Shown: piece by piece, positions 52,788 through 62,065 of the stretch
How the letters are laid out: every line of letters begins with the position of its first letter
Position numbering within the stretch: position 1 is the stretch's first letter
NCBI GenBank assembly: GCA_020024265.1
Contig: JAHHTW010000002.1
Location: 1 to 64,000 of the forward strand
Source of the DNA: Anaerotignum sp.
Lineage (GTDB): Bacteria > Bacillota > Clostridia > Lachnospirales > Anaerotignaceae
DNA length: 64,000 bases
Direction of reading: 5' to 3'
Notes under the pieces: model-generated
The model's input: the letters and a program-made list of their open reading frames with translations, nothing else
The model's database searches: none
What the model was told of the DNA's origin: nothing
Translations under genes and position numbers: made by a program

Positions 52788-53846
52788 TTACATTGTCAGT
52801 GGAAATTCCATAAAAAAGGTTGTCCCCATATATTCTTTGCTCTCAATACGAATGCTGCCACCCATCACCGATACTGCGGCATTTACCACATCCAAACCAA
52901 TGCCACGCCCCGAAAACATCGTTGCACGGTTTTTTGTTGTAAAACCCGGACGCAGCAAAAAGGCATATACCTCATTGTCCTCGTATTTATCCGAATCCTT
53001 GATCAGCCAGCCCTTCGCAGCTGCTGTACGCAGTATGGTATCCCGCTGCAATCCTCTGCCATCATCTCGCATTGTGACAAAAAGCTGCTGTGCTGCCTTT
53101 TGTATCTCCAACGAAATCTCGCCTATAGGTGTTTTTCCCATTTTTTCTCGATCCTCTGTTCTTTCCAACCCATGATCCAGACTGTTTTTGATCAGCTGCA
53201 TAACTGCCATGGAAATTTTATCGTATAAATCTCTTGGCACTTCAATCTCTGCACCGGAAATTTTCAAACAAAACTCCTTATCCAATTCTCGCCCCATAAC
53301 GGTTGCCAATCGTTTCATCTGCGCCACCAGTGTGGCAAAGTTTGTAAAAGGAATCCGCTGCCTGCCCTTTCTGGTATAAGCAATCTGATAGCTGGGGCCT
53401 TCCGGCTCGTTATCGCTTTCCACATGCGCCAAAAAATTTTTGATCCGACGCACCACAGACCAGCCAAAATCCGTCACTTCTTCGTCCGTTTCCATGCGAC
53501 GCAGTTCTCGTTTCATATAGCCCGACACCATACGCAGCAGCTTTAGAATATCCTGCAAATCTGCTTGTGGCGGATTTTCCTTTTCTCTTAAATACAAAAA
53601 CAAATCCTCCGCACTGTGTGCGGTTTCCGAAAAAGAGGGATACCCCATCATAGAGGACGTCCCCTTCAGGCTGTGCAACACCCGCAGCAAGCTGTTGATT
53701 TCCTCCATCTCAATGGATATTTCTTTTGTATCAGATGTATCGCACGATTTACTCTCTATAAAATTATCAATTCTATCTATATGCTTCCATGATTCTTCCA
53801 AAAATATTTCTTGAAGAAAATCCGGACTTTTTCCAACCCGCTCCAT
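52788..53846 (-). CDS. Minimal CheA-like protein: Hpt plus HATPase
   Basis: 352 residues. An N-terminal histidine phosphotransfer domain (about 8-115) has the CheA-type phospho-site LHSLKGTSSMMGY (His58). A CheA-type HATPase follows (about 180-350): N-box MQLIKNSLDHGLE, DDGRGLQ, FSGRGIGLDVV, ending in GTTFFMEFPL. It has neither the P3 dimerisation helices nor the CheY-binding P2 nor the CheW-like P5 domain of true CheA. So it cannot join a receptor array in the ordinary way. No response regulator gene is adjacent. The ribosome binding site is weak. Followed by the zinc-ribbon membrane protein. Confidence 0.85.
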   Translation of the reverse strand: MERVGKSPDFLQEIFLEESWKHIDRIDNFIESKSCDTSDTKEISIEMEEINSLLRVLHSLKGTSSMMGYPSFSETAHSAEDLFLYLREKENPPQADLQDILKLLRMVSGYMKRELRRMETDEEVTDFGWSVVRRIKNFLAHVESDNEPEGPSYQIAYTRKGRQRIPFTNFATLVAQMKRLATVMGRELDKEFCLKISGAEIEVPRDLYDKISMAVMQLIKNSLDHGLERTEDREKMGKTPIGEISLEIQKAAQQLFVTMRDDGRGLQRDTILRTAAAKGWLIKDSDKYEDNEVYAFLLRPGFTTKNRATMFSGRGIGLDVVNAAVSVMGGSIRIESKEYMGTTFFMEFPLTM

Positions 53847-54164
53847 GCCACCAACCTCTATCCGCTATATTCTCCGTTTAGTATAGACTATTTTTTCTTT
53901 TTTTTCCAGTAAAAAATACAACGATTTTCTGAAAATATGTTATACTACAATTGTCAAAAAACGCAACATGGTCATAGGAAAAAACTTTGCTGCAATCCCT
54001 CTACTGTCTTTTACAAAAACACACCGTTTTTTCAGGGCGCTGCAAAATCCATGTATGACTTTTTTGCCATTTTTCAAAAAAGGCTTCTTTTTTTGCGGAT
54101 TTTATCGGACACAAAATTACTGTTATCACACACATTTTATCATGTAGAAAGGACGTGAAAAGCA
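53847..54164. other. Divergent promoter region between CheA-like gene and tmcAL
   Basis: 318 bp between divergent genes. On the plus strand TATACT (53941-53946), preceded by TG one base upstream, is a candidate extended -10. No real coding frame. Confidence 0.55.
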
Positions 54165-55391
54165 TTGCATACCGTAGGGATTATTGCAGAATTCAATCCT
54201 TTTCACAAGGGACATCAATATCTCCTGTCACAGGCAAAAGCACATACCGGCTGCAAAAACAGCGTTGTTGTGATGAGCGGCAGCTTTGTGCAGCGGGGAG
54301 AGCCTGCATACTTCGATAAATGGACCAGAGCAAAATGCGCACTGCTCAATGGCGCAGAGCTTGTATTGGAGCTTCCTGTGCTATTTGCTGCTGCCAATGC
54401 GGAAACATTTGCATCCGGCGCCATCAAAATTTTGGAAGAATGTGGTATGGTGGATGCCCTCTGCTTTGGCTCAGAAAGCGGTGACCTGAACTCTATGGAG
54501 GAAGCTGCGAAACTCATGCTCAATGAAACAAGTGAATTTCAAAGGCTATTGAAAGAAAACTTAGACACCGGTATGTCTTATCCTTCTGCACGTGCCAAAG
54601 CATTGGAAACCGTTTCCCATATCAGCACGGAAATCCTTTCCCGCCCCAATCATATTTTGGGCTTAGAATATCTCAAAGCGCTGATGCGTACCAATAGCAG
54701 CATCCGTCCCTATACCATACAAAGAAAAGGCAAGCAATATGATGATCCTTCTCTGGATGGTATGTTTGCCTCTGCTGCTGCCATTCGCAAAGGCATCACA
54801 GAAAACAATCTGACAGAAGCTTTTGCACAGATTCCGGAAAACATCGTAGACCTACTGACAAAAGAAATTTCTTTGGGCAATGCACCTGCCACATGGGAAA
54901 ATCTTTCCGGCGCTTTGCATTATAAGCTTCGTACCACAGCCGGAAAAGATTTACACGAGATTGCAGAAGTGGTAGAAGGTCTGGAAAATCGTATTTTACA
55001 TTCCATAGAAAGTGGATACTCTGTAGAAAATATCATTGATTTTATCAAATCAAAGCGTTATACACGCACCAAAATACAGCGTATACTGGCGCATATCCTT
55101 ATGGACATACAAAAATCAGAAGTAGATTATTTTCTACATCGTATGCATATGCCATATATTCGTGTATTGGGTTTCCAAAAAAATCACGCAGACATATTGG
55201 GGGAATTGACAGAAACTGCAAAATGCCCCGTGCTGACCAATCTCAAAAAAGCGTCTGCGCAACTGGACGAAGATGGTCTGCATCTTTTGGCACTGGAAAA
55301 ACTTGCAACCGATCTACAGGCTCTAGCAGTACCAAATCCGCTTTATCGTATACCAAATCGTGATTTTACAATGCCTATGGCAATCCTTTAA
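54165..55391 (+). CDS. tmcAL: tRNA(Met) cytidine acetate ligase TmcAL (YlbM)
   Basis: 408 residues. The N-terminus IIAEFNPFHKGHQYLL has the nucleotidyltransferase HxGH motif, followed by VVVMSGSFVQRGEPA and NHILGLEYLKAL further on. The Bacillus enzyme uses acetate and ATP to make N4-acetylcytidine at the wobble position of elongator tRNA-Met. The start is TTG, with AAAGGA 11 nt before it; the family's conserved beginning (TVGIIAEFNP) leaves no other choice. It stands divergent from the pta region, near which it is commonly found. Confidence 0.94.
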   Translation: MHTVGIIAEFNPFHKGHQYLLSQAKAHTGCKNSVVVMSGSFVQRGEPAYFDKWTRAKCALLNGAELVLELPVLFAAANAETFASGAIKILEECGMVDALCFGSESGDLNSMEEAAKLMLNETSEFQRLLKENLDTGMSYPSARAKALETVSHISTEILSRPNHILGLEYLKALMRTNSSIRPYTIQRKGKQYDDPSLDGMFASAAAIRKGITENNLTEAFAQIPENIVDLLTKEISLGNAPATWENLSGALHYKLRTTAGKDLHEIAEVVEGLENRILHSIESGYSVENIIDFIKSKRYTRTKIQRILAHILMDIQKSEVDYFLHRMHMPYIRVLGFQKNHADILGELTETAKCPVLTNLKKASAQLDEDGLHLLALEKLATDLQALAVPNPLYRIPNRDFTMPMAIL

Positions 55392-55399
55392 TACAATCA

Positions 55400-55445
55400 T
55401 CGGGCATATCAGAACGATACCTTTGCTATGCCCGAATCGTTTTAT
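55400..55445. terminator. bidirectional terminator between tmcAL and the acetyltransferase gene
   Basis: TCGGGCATA/TATGCCCGA stem with an 18-nt loop followed by ATCGTTTTAT. Confidence 0.75.
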
Positions 55446-55466
55446 ACATATTTTTATACTCTGTAT

Positions 55467-56033
55467 TTATGCTTTTGTATCCCAGTATTTCGTTCTTTGA
55501 ATCAGCGCATAATATTCTTTTTTTAAAATACTCACTTTAATAACATCCAGATATTGACCTCCCTGATAGATTGCCTGTCTTCTGATTCCTTCTTCTTTCC
55601 ATCCTGCCCGTTCCACATACAGCTTATAGGATGGCTGATTGAATGGGAAAATCGACCCCTCTAAACGATGTAGATTCAACTCATCAAAAGCATATCGCAT
55701 AATTGCCATCACACCATCCAATGCCAATCCCCTACCTCTATACTCTGAAGTAAAGAGTTTGACTCCACTATGTGCACAACGGTTTTTCCAATCTATATTG
55801 ATTAAGCTGATCCACCCAATTGCCTCATCATCATACTCAATAATAAAACGATAGTCTTTTCCACCATTGTTCGAAAGATTATCCAACCATTTATCTTGTG
55901 CATAGCGGCTAATTGGAAAATTGGAACCATCTTCCATTTTTTCTAATTCAGGATCATTGATTGCCTTCCATAGAATATCCAAATCTTTTTTTTCGATTGC
56001 TCGTAATATCACTTTATTACCATAAATATTCAT
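55467..56033 (-). CDS. GNAT-family N-acetyltransferase (RimJ/RimL-like)
   Basis: 188 residues with the GNAT core: GWISLINIDWKNR, a strand and YRGRGLALDGVMAIMRYAF (acetyl-CoA loop RGRGLA), then LHRLEGSIFPFNQPSYKLYVERAGW in parts (LHRLEGSIFP; YVERAGW). Acceptor unknown; these can act on ribosomal proteins or small amines and antibiotics. GAGGAGG is 6 nt before this ATG; the 23 further upstream codons have no start with a site. AT-richer than genes before 55 kb. Confidence 0.87.
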   Translation of the reverse strand: MNIYGNKVILRAIEKKDLDILWKAINDPELEKMEDGSNFPISRYAQDKWLDNLSNNGGKDYRFIIEYDDEAIGWISLINIDWKNRCAHSGVKLFTSEYRGRGLALDGVMAIMRYAFDELNLHRLEGSIFPFNQPSYKLYVERAGWKEEGIRRQAIYQGGQYLDVIKVSILKKEYYALIQRTKYWDTKA

Positions 56034-56181
56034 AAATATCCTCCTCTTTTTATAGATCACATAAATATCACATCTTATACTGATATACTTGGTACATTGC
56101 AAAAATCACATTTTTTATATGTACCTATTGTTAATTTCAAATTCTATAAAAAACTTCATATGATTTCTATCATGAATGATT

Positions 56182-56964
56182 TTATGATTTATTTTTTTTC
56201 AAAAATTCTTCCATTCTATTATTTTTATCTGATGAACAAAAGCATTCTGCTGCCAATTGTTTCTCCAAACATATACCCTTTGTAAAATTATCATTAATTC
56301 CTTCATGAATGGCTAGCTTCCCACATCTTACCGCAAATTTTGAAGCACTTAAAATGATCTCCATCAATTTTTTCGCTTGATTTAATGCCATACCGTCAGG
56401 TACAACTTCATTCACCAACCCATAATTCTGCGCCTTATACGCATCAATCTGTTTTCCGGTAAAAATCATCTCTTTGGCACGCCCTACTCCTATCAAACGT
56501 GTTAGTCTTTGTGTACCACCAAAACTAGGAATAATACCTAATGTTACTTCCGGAAAAGCAAAAACAGCTGTTTCTGTCGCAATACGAATATCGCAGCACA
56601 AAGCCAATTCACAACCGCCACCAAAAGTCAATCCATTAATTGCCGCAATTACTGGCTTAGCAATATGCTCTATCTGATGAAAAGTAGTATGTGCATATTC
56701 GATATACTCTTGTACATTTGTTTTGTTACATGCAAACATTTCGCTAATATCTGCTCCAGCAGCAAAATAAGTTTTTTCTCCAGTTATAATGATCCCTTGT
56801 ATTTCCTCATTATTTTCTGCAACCGTAAAAACTTTTCTGAGTTCATATAATATATCTTTATTGATTGCATTTGCAACATTTGACCGATGTATTGTAACAA
56901 CCAATACTTGATTTTCTACTTCAACTTGTAAATATTTCATGTCATCATAATCTAAATTTTTCAT
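56182..56964 (-). CDS. Enoyl-CoA hydratase/isomerase family protein (crotonase)
   Basis: 260 residues. The crotonase oxyanion hole is formed by TYFAAGADISEM and GLTFGGGCELALCCD, and PEVTLGIIPSFGGTQRL gives the second conserved block; Glu in GGCELA and a Glu in FPEVTLG correspond to the two catalytic glutamates of hydratases, so activity is likely. Substrate is unknown: butyryl-CoA pathway enzymes are not nearby. It is isolated, between the GNAT gene and hydG, in AT-rich DNA with frequent ATA and TTA codons, which hints at recent acquisition. AAGG precedes the ATG. Confidence 0.88.
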   Translation of the reverse strand: MKNLDYDDMKYLQVEVENQVLVVTIHRSNVANAINKDILYELRKVFTVAENNEEIQGIIITGEKTYFAAGADISEMFACNKTNVQEYIEYAHTTFHQIEHIAKPVIAAINGLTFGGGCELALCCDIRIATETAVFAFPEVTLGIIPSFGGTQRLTRLIGVGRAKEMIFTGKQIDAYKAQNYGLVNEVVPDGMALNQAKKLMEIILSASKFAVRCGKLAIHEGINDNFTKGICLEKQLAAECFCSSDKNNRMEEFLKKNKS

Positions 56965-57148
56965 TTTTTAGCCTTATCTTTATATCCACTCTTATTTTTT
57001 TACTCCTATCCGTCCATATATCATAAATACATCTGTATTTGATATCACTTTTGTTGGATTTCCCTATATTCCGCATACCCAGACACCAATCTGCATCTGC
57101 TTTGCATTTGGGATACTATACAAACTCATAAAAATCCTTTTGTCTATT

Positions 57149-58597
57149 TTAGAAACGGAAATCCCGATGATTGGAACTGCAAATATCTGCAATATGTTCC
57201 TCTGTAATGGCACGGATTTTCTTATTGGGAATTTTTTCCAACTCCTCTTTCATCATATCATAGCCCAGTTTTTTTGTTTTGGGTGTAGCATAATCCTCCA
57301 AATATTCAGAAAGCGTCATAAGCGCATTGGGGTGACAGCAGTTCAAAATCTGTCCGGACTTACAAAGGCTCATAAAACGATCGCCTGTGCGACCTTCGCG
57401 ATAGCAGGCTGTACAAAAAGAAGGAATGTGATTGTTTTCCATGAGCCAAAATACAATTTCATCCAATGTACGTTGATCGGATACATCAAACTGCTCAGAG
57501 TCATGCGGACGTTCTGCTTCATTATAACCACCTACGGAAGTACGGGATGCACCGCTTGCCTGAGAAATCCCAAGACGAAGGAGTTTGGTGCGTACAGCTT
57601 CGGATTCTCTGGTAGAAATAATCATACCTGTATAAGGAACGGCAATACGAATACATGCCGTAATTTTTGCAAAAATTTCGTCATCAATGCCGTTATCAAA
57701 AGCATCTGGATCAATATCATCCGCTTTTTTCAGACGAGGAACGCTGATGGTATGAGGACCCACACCATGTACTGCCTCCAAATGTTCTGCATGCATGAGA
57801 AGTCCCGCAAATTCATATTTATATTTTTCAAGACCAAAAAGCACCCCAAGCCCAACGTCATCAATTCCGCCTTCCATGGCACGATCCATGGCTTCTGTAT
57901 GGTAAGCATAATCATGTTTGGGACCTGTGGGATGGAGTTTTTCATAGCTTTCCTTGTCATATGTTTCCTGAAACAGGATATACGTTCCAATCCCCGCATC
58001 TTTCAGCTTTTGATAATTTTCCACTGTTGTTGCGGCAATATTGACATTGACACGGCGAATATCCCCGTTTTTATGGTGGACACTGTAAATGGTCTTAATG
58101 CTATCCAGCACATATTCAATGGGGTTATTGACAGGATCTTCCCCTGTTTCGATGACCAGCCTTTTGTGCCCCATATCCTGTAAGGCAATGACTTCTGCAC
58201 GGATTTCCTCCTGTGTCAGTTTTTTTCTTGCAATATGCTTATTTTTGGCATGATAAGGACAATATACACAGCCATTGACGCAGTAATTAGATAAATACAA
58301 GGGGGCAAACATCACAATGCGGTTTCCATAGAACGACAGCTTAATTTCCTCTGCCAGCTTATAGATTTCCTGTATTTTTTCCTCGTTTTCACAGGCAAGA
58401 AGAACAGACGCCTCTCTATGAGTCAACCCTTGACAAATACATCCTGTTTCTGTTTTCTTGGGACGTGCTTTTTCCAGTATTGCGTCAATCAGTTCCAAAT
58501 TTTCTTTGTTTGCTTCTGCATAAGCAAGTGTGTTCCTAATTTCTGCATCATTGATAAATTCTTCTGCTTTCATAGATTTTGGATTATAGGTTGTCAT
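57149..58597 (-). CDS. hydG: [FeFe]-hydrogenase H-cluster maturase HydG (radical SAM)
   Basis: 482 residues. Radical SAM cysteines in LSNYCVNGCVYCPYH (CxxxCxxC), the TIM-barrel core (VNVNIAATTVENYQ, TYILFQETYD), and a C-terminal iron-sulfur motif CTACYREGRTGDRFMSLC plus a later CC, which separates HydG from the thiamine enzyme ThiH. It splits tyrosine to supply CO and cyanide for the hydrogenase cofactor. Partners HydE and HydF and the hydrogenase are not in the window, so they must lie elsewhere. Monocistronic. Confidence 0.95.
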   Translation of the reverse strand: MTTYNPKSMKAEEFINDAEIRNTLAYAEANKENLELIDAILEKARPKKTETGCICQGLTHREASVLLACENEEKIQEIYKLAEEIKLSFYGNRIVMFAPLYLSNYCVNGCVYCPYHAKNKHIARKKLTQEEIRAEVIALQDMGHKRLVIETGEDPVNNPIEYVLDSIKTIYSVHHKNGDIRRVNVNIAATTVENYQKLKDAGIGTYILFQETYDKESYEKLHPTGPKHDYAYHTEAMDRAMEGGIDDVGLGVLFGLEKYKYEFAGLLMHAEHLEAVHGVGPHTISVPRLKKADDIDPDAFDNGIDDEIFAKITACIRIAVPYTGMIISTRESEAVRTKLLRLGISQASGASRTSVGGYNEAERPHDSEQFDVSDQRTLDEIVFWLMENNHIPSFCTACYREGRTGDRFMSLCKSGQILNCCHPNALMTLSEYLEDYATPKTKKLGYDMMKEELEKIPNKKIRAITEEHIADICSSNHRDFRF

Positions 58598-58759
58598 AAT
58601 ATTTCTCCTTATCTCTATTCATAAAAAATGACATCATCTATGCTTCTGTCACCACATGATGTAAAAAATGAATACCCCATTGCAACAATTGCCTTTTGCT
58701 CTTTTCCATGGCATACCAACACTGTATTTTGGGGCAACTGAGCGTTCTATATTTTGCGA

Positions 58760-59773
58760 TCATCCATTGCGTTGTATGATGCTCTGCACCCAATTTTGAT
58801 GTGCTGCATACCACAGCATGGTTTGCTGCATACCCTGTTCAAAATCCATATGCGGCTTCCAGCCCAATGTTGTTCTGATTTTGCTACTATCCATGCCATA
58901 TCTGCGATCATGCCCCAAGCGATCTGTCACATGCACGATTCTGCTTTTTGGCAACTGCAAAAAATTCAGTATTTTTTCGACAATTTCCATATTGGTATGT
59001 TCTTCGTTTGCACCAATATGATATACCTCTCCAGCCACACCATGTTCTGCCACCAATGCCACGGCTGCACAATGATCCTGCACATAAATCCAATCTCGTA
59101 CCTGTAAGCCATCTCCATATATCGGCAGTGGCTTTTCCTTCCAACCTTGATACAGCATAAACGGAATCAGCTTTTCCGGATGTTGATATGGGCCATAATT
59201 ATTTGTACATCTTGTGATATTGATGGGCATGCCATATGTATGAAAATATGCCAATGCCATCAAATCTGCCGATGCTTTGGAAGCCGAATACGGACTATTC
59301 GGTGCAAGTGGCGTCTGCTCTGTAAACAATCCCTCCGCCCCTAAACTTCCATATACTTCATCTGTAGAAATCTGTACAAATTTTACATCCTTTCGCAGAT
59401 CATCGGTCTGTGTTCCATCATATCCCCACGCTTTTCTTGCACACTCCAATAAAATCTGTGTACCCAATATATTTGTTTGTGCAAACACCTGTGGCCCTAA
59501 AATACTGCGATCCACATGAGATTCTGCCGCAAAATGTATCACTGTATCAAAATCATACTGTGCAAACAGCGCTTCAACCAATGCTTTATCACAGATATCC
59601 CCCTTGCAAAAACGGTACTGTGTACGATTTTCCACATCCTGCAAATTTTCCAAATGTCCTGCATATGTCAGTGCATCCAGATTCAAAACAAAAACATCCT
59701 TTCTTTGCAAAAGATATCGAATAAAATTGCTCCCAATAAAACCTGCACCACCAGTAATCAATATCCGCTTCAT
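58760..59773 (-). CDS. rfbB: dTDP-glucose 4,6-dehydratase
   Basis: 337 residues. NAD-binding GGAGFIGSNFIRYLL, IHFAAESHVDRSI, the active-site STDEVYG and the YSASKASADLMA catalytic Tyr-x3-Lys, plus ITRCTNNYGPYQHPEKLIP: a textbook RfbB. Produces dTDP-4-keto-6-deoxyglucose. It overlaps rfbA by ATGA and is the last gene of the three-gene cassette. rfbC and rfbD, needed for rhamnose, are not next to it. Confidence 0.97.
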   Translation of the reverse strand: MKRILITGGAGFIGSNFIRYLLQRKDVFVLNLDALTYAGHLENLQDVENRTQYRFCKGDICDKALVEALFAQYDFDTVIHFAAESHVDRSILGPQVFAQTNILGTQILLECARKAWGYDGTQTDDLRKDVKFVQISTDEVYGSLGAEGLFTEQTPLAPNSPYSASKASADLMALAYFHTYGMPINITRCTNNYGPYQHPEKLIPFMLYQGWKEKPLPIYGDGLQVRDWIYVQDHCAAVALVAEHGVAGEVYHIGANEEHTNMEIVEKILNFLQLPKSRIVHVTDRLGHDRRYGMDSSKIRTTLGWKPHMDFEQGMQQTMLWYAAHQNWVQSIIQRNG

Positions 59774-60642
59774 AGCTCCTCCTTTACCATCTGTATCAGG
59801 TATTGCCCATATGTTGTATGCTTCATACGCTCACCCAAACACAACAGCTGTTTTTGATTGATATAACCAAAACGATAGGCAATCTCCTCAATACATGCCA
59901 CATAAACCCCCTGTCTGCGCTGTATGATAGAAACAAATTGAGAGGCTTCCAGCAAACTGTCATGTGTACCTGCATCCAGCCATGCCATACCCCGCCCGAG
60001 CTGCTGTACATATAATTGCTCCTTTTGCAGATAGCGCTGATTGATATCCGTAATCTCTAATTCTCCGCGTACCGATGGTTTCAGCGTTCTTGCGATCTCT
60101 ACTACCTGATTGTCATAAAAATATAACCCCGGTACGGCAAAATGTGATTTGGGTACTTGTGGTTTTTCTTCAATGGAAATCACCTTTCCTGTTTTGTCAA
60201 ATTCCACAACACCGAAGCGTTGCGGATCCGGAACATTATATCCAAACACAACTGCCCCTTCTTTCAGTTGTGCTGCTTTCTTCATTACCTGTGAAAAAGA
60301 GCGTCCCCAAAATATATTATCTCCCAAAGCAAGTGCTACAAAATCGTTTCCAATGAATTCCGCTCCGATCAAAAATGCCTCTGCAATTCCACGGCTTTCT
60401 TCTTGTACTGCATAAGTCAGCTCCAATCCAAGATCGCTGCCGTCTCCCAGCAGGGATTGAAAATTTGGCAGGTCTAATGATGTGGATATGATTAAAATTT
60501 CACGTATCCCTGCCAGCATCAGCGTAGAGAGCGGATAATAAATCAATGGTTTATCATAAATCGGCAAAAGCTGTTTTGAAATGACACGTGTCATAGGATA
60601 TAGACGTGTTCCTGTACCACCGGCAAGAAGTATTCCTTTCAT
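59770..60642 (-). CDS. rfbA: Glucose-1-phosphate thymidylyltransferase
   Basis: 290 residues. MKGILLAGGTGTRLYPMT (signature), PIYDKPLIYYPLS, LALGDNIFWG, GYNVPDPQRFGVVEFD, EEKPQVPKSHFAVPGLYFYD in parts, and AWLDAGTHDSLLEA. It makes dTDP-glucose for the next enzyme. The ATG chosen has GGGGTG 7 nt upstream; a GTG three codons earlier is an alternative. Between the aminotransferase and rfbB genes. Confidence 0.96.
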   Translation of the reverse strand: MKGILLAGGTGTRLYPMTRVISKQLLPIYDKPLIYYPLSTLMLAGIREILIISTSLDLPNFQSLLGDGSDLGLELTYAVQEESRGIAEAFLIGAEFIGNDFVALALGDNIFWGRSFSQVMKKAAQLKEGAVVFGYNVPDPQRFGVVEFDKTGKVISIEEKPQVPKSHFAVPGLYFYDNQVVEIARTLKPSVRGELEITDINQRYLQKEQLYVQQLGRGMAWLDAGTHDSLLEASQFVSIIQRRQGVYVACIEEIAYRFGYINQKQLLCLGERMKHTTYGQYLIQMVKEEL

Positions 60643-60676
60643 ATTGCTCACCCCTATATTATATTTACCAAAAACA

Positions 60677-61798
60677 TTACTCTTTTATATTTCGGATTAT
60701 TTTACAAATAAATAAGGCATCCTCCTGTGCCAAATCCGGATACAGTGGCAGCGTCAGAACTTGGCTTGACACTTTTTTTGCAATGGGTGTATCGTATTGT
60801 GCTGCATATGCCTGATAGCATGTATGCTCTGTGATCAATGGGTAAAAATATTTTCTTGCATAAACATTGTGTTTTTGCAATTCTATGCATATCTCATCAC
60901 GACTTTTCCCAAACTGCTCTGCATCAAACAAAATCGGAAAATATGCATAATTGTATTCGATATTCTTTTGCAGATTTGGCAGCGTTATTCCTGCAATCCC
61001 CTGCAGGTTTTCATAGTATGTCATATAAAGTTTTTTCCGTTTTTGAATGGTATCCTCTACCATCCTTAAATTACAAATTCCCATAGCTGCCTGAAATTCA
61101 TTCATTTTTGCATTGGGCGCAACATAGCTTGCATGTTCTGAGTCAGATAAACCAAAATTACGCATCGCACACAAACGCCTTGCCAATGCATCATTTTGTG
61201 TACAAATACAGCCACCCTCTATGGTATGAAATACCTTTGTTGCATGGAAGCTAAATGTAGATGCATCTCCATAGCTTGCGATCCCTCTGCCGTTTTTTCG
61301 TATACCAAATGCATGTGCAGCATCATAAATCACAGCAACGCCATATTTTTGCGCAATACGCTCGATTGCTTCCACGTCACATATATGACCATATACATGT
61401 ACCGGTAAAATGGCTATGGTTTTCTCTGTCATACAATCTTCAATCTTTGTAGCATCCATGGTGTAATCCTCTGCACAAATATCACAAAACACAGGAGTAT
61501 TGTTGCTGCGTACAATGGCATGGGTGGTAGATATGAAGCTAAAGGGTGTTGTGATGATTTCGCCTTGCATACCCAAAGCGGAAAGTGCCAATTCCAGTGC
61601 CATATGACCATTGGAACAAAGCACTGTATGTGACACCTGCATATATTTTTGCAGCTGTGCTTCCAGCTGCTGATGCTTTGTTCCAAAATTTGTCAAATAA
61701 TGGGTATCCCATATCTCTGCAATTTCTGCGATATATGCTTCCATACTGGGTAAATTTGGCTTGGTAACATAAATATTCTTTTTTTCTTCCTGCTTCAT
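60677..61798 (-). CDS. DegT/DnrJ/EryC1-family sugar aminotransferase (VioA-like)
   Basis: 373 residues. PLP-dependent fold with LPVHVYGHICDVEAI, YDAAHAFGIRKNG and the PLP-lysine in FSFHATKVFHTIEGG. The N-terminus (KPNLPSMEAYIAEIAEIWDTHYLTN) resembles VioA-type dTDP-4-amino-4,6-dideoxyglucose transaminases more than FdtB or WecE, which I judge by eye only. With RfbA and RfbB it would yield a dTDP-4-amino-4,6-dideoxy sugar for glycan, S-layer or flagellin decoration. GGGAGG precedes this ATG. First gene of the cassette. Confidence 0.87.
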   Translation of the reverse strand: MKQEEKKNIYVTKPNLPSMEAYIAEIAEIWDTHYLTNFGTKHQQLEAQLQKYMQVSHTVLCSNGHMALELALSALGMQGEIITTPFSFISTTHAIVRSNNTPVFCDICAEDYTMDATKIEDCMTEKTIAILPVHVYGHICDVEAIERIAQKYGVAVIYDAAHAFGIRKNGRGIASYGDASTFSFHATKVFHTIEGGCICTQNDALARRLCAMRNFGLSDSEHASYVAPNAKMNEFQAAMGICNLRMVEDTIQKRKKLYMTYYENLQGIAGITLPNLQKNIEYNYAYFPILFDAEQFGKSRDEICIELQKHNVYARKYFYPLITEHTCYQAYAAQYDTPIAKKVSSQVLTLPLYPDLAQEDALFICKIIRNIKE

Positions 61799-61985
61799 AT
61801 GCCCTCCCAAAAACAATGCTCTTTCTCTTTGAAAGCCATACCATTTCTACAAATCCACTGCTTTGTATGGTATACAATCATAAGCATTTTGTAGTATTTT
61901 CTCACAGACATTTCTTCCAGTTCCTTTCGTATGTTCATTGTATCACAGTTCCTGTGTAAAAAATAGTATGCTGTTTCAAAATACA

Positions 61986-62029
61986 AAAAGACCATAAGGC
62001 TGACAAACATCAGCCTCATGGTCTTTTTT
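61986..62029. terminator. bidirectional terminator upstream of the amino-sugar cassette
   Basis: AAAAGACCATaAGGCTGA / TCAGCCTcATGGTCTTTT stem, 17 of 18 paired, with a 6-nt loop and T6. Confidence 0.92.
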
Positions 62030-62065
62030 CCATCACAAAATGGTTGGTATCTTTTTTATCTGTAT

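Noticed and set aside
53937..54158. Short plus-strand frame of 73 codons before tmcAL
   Set aside because: No ribosome binding site at its ATG, lies on the candidate promoter, and translates to an unrecognisable sequence.
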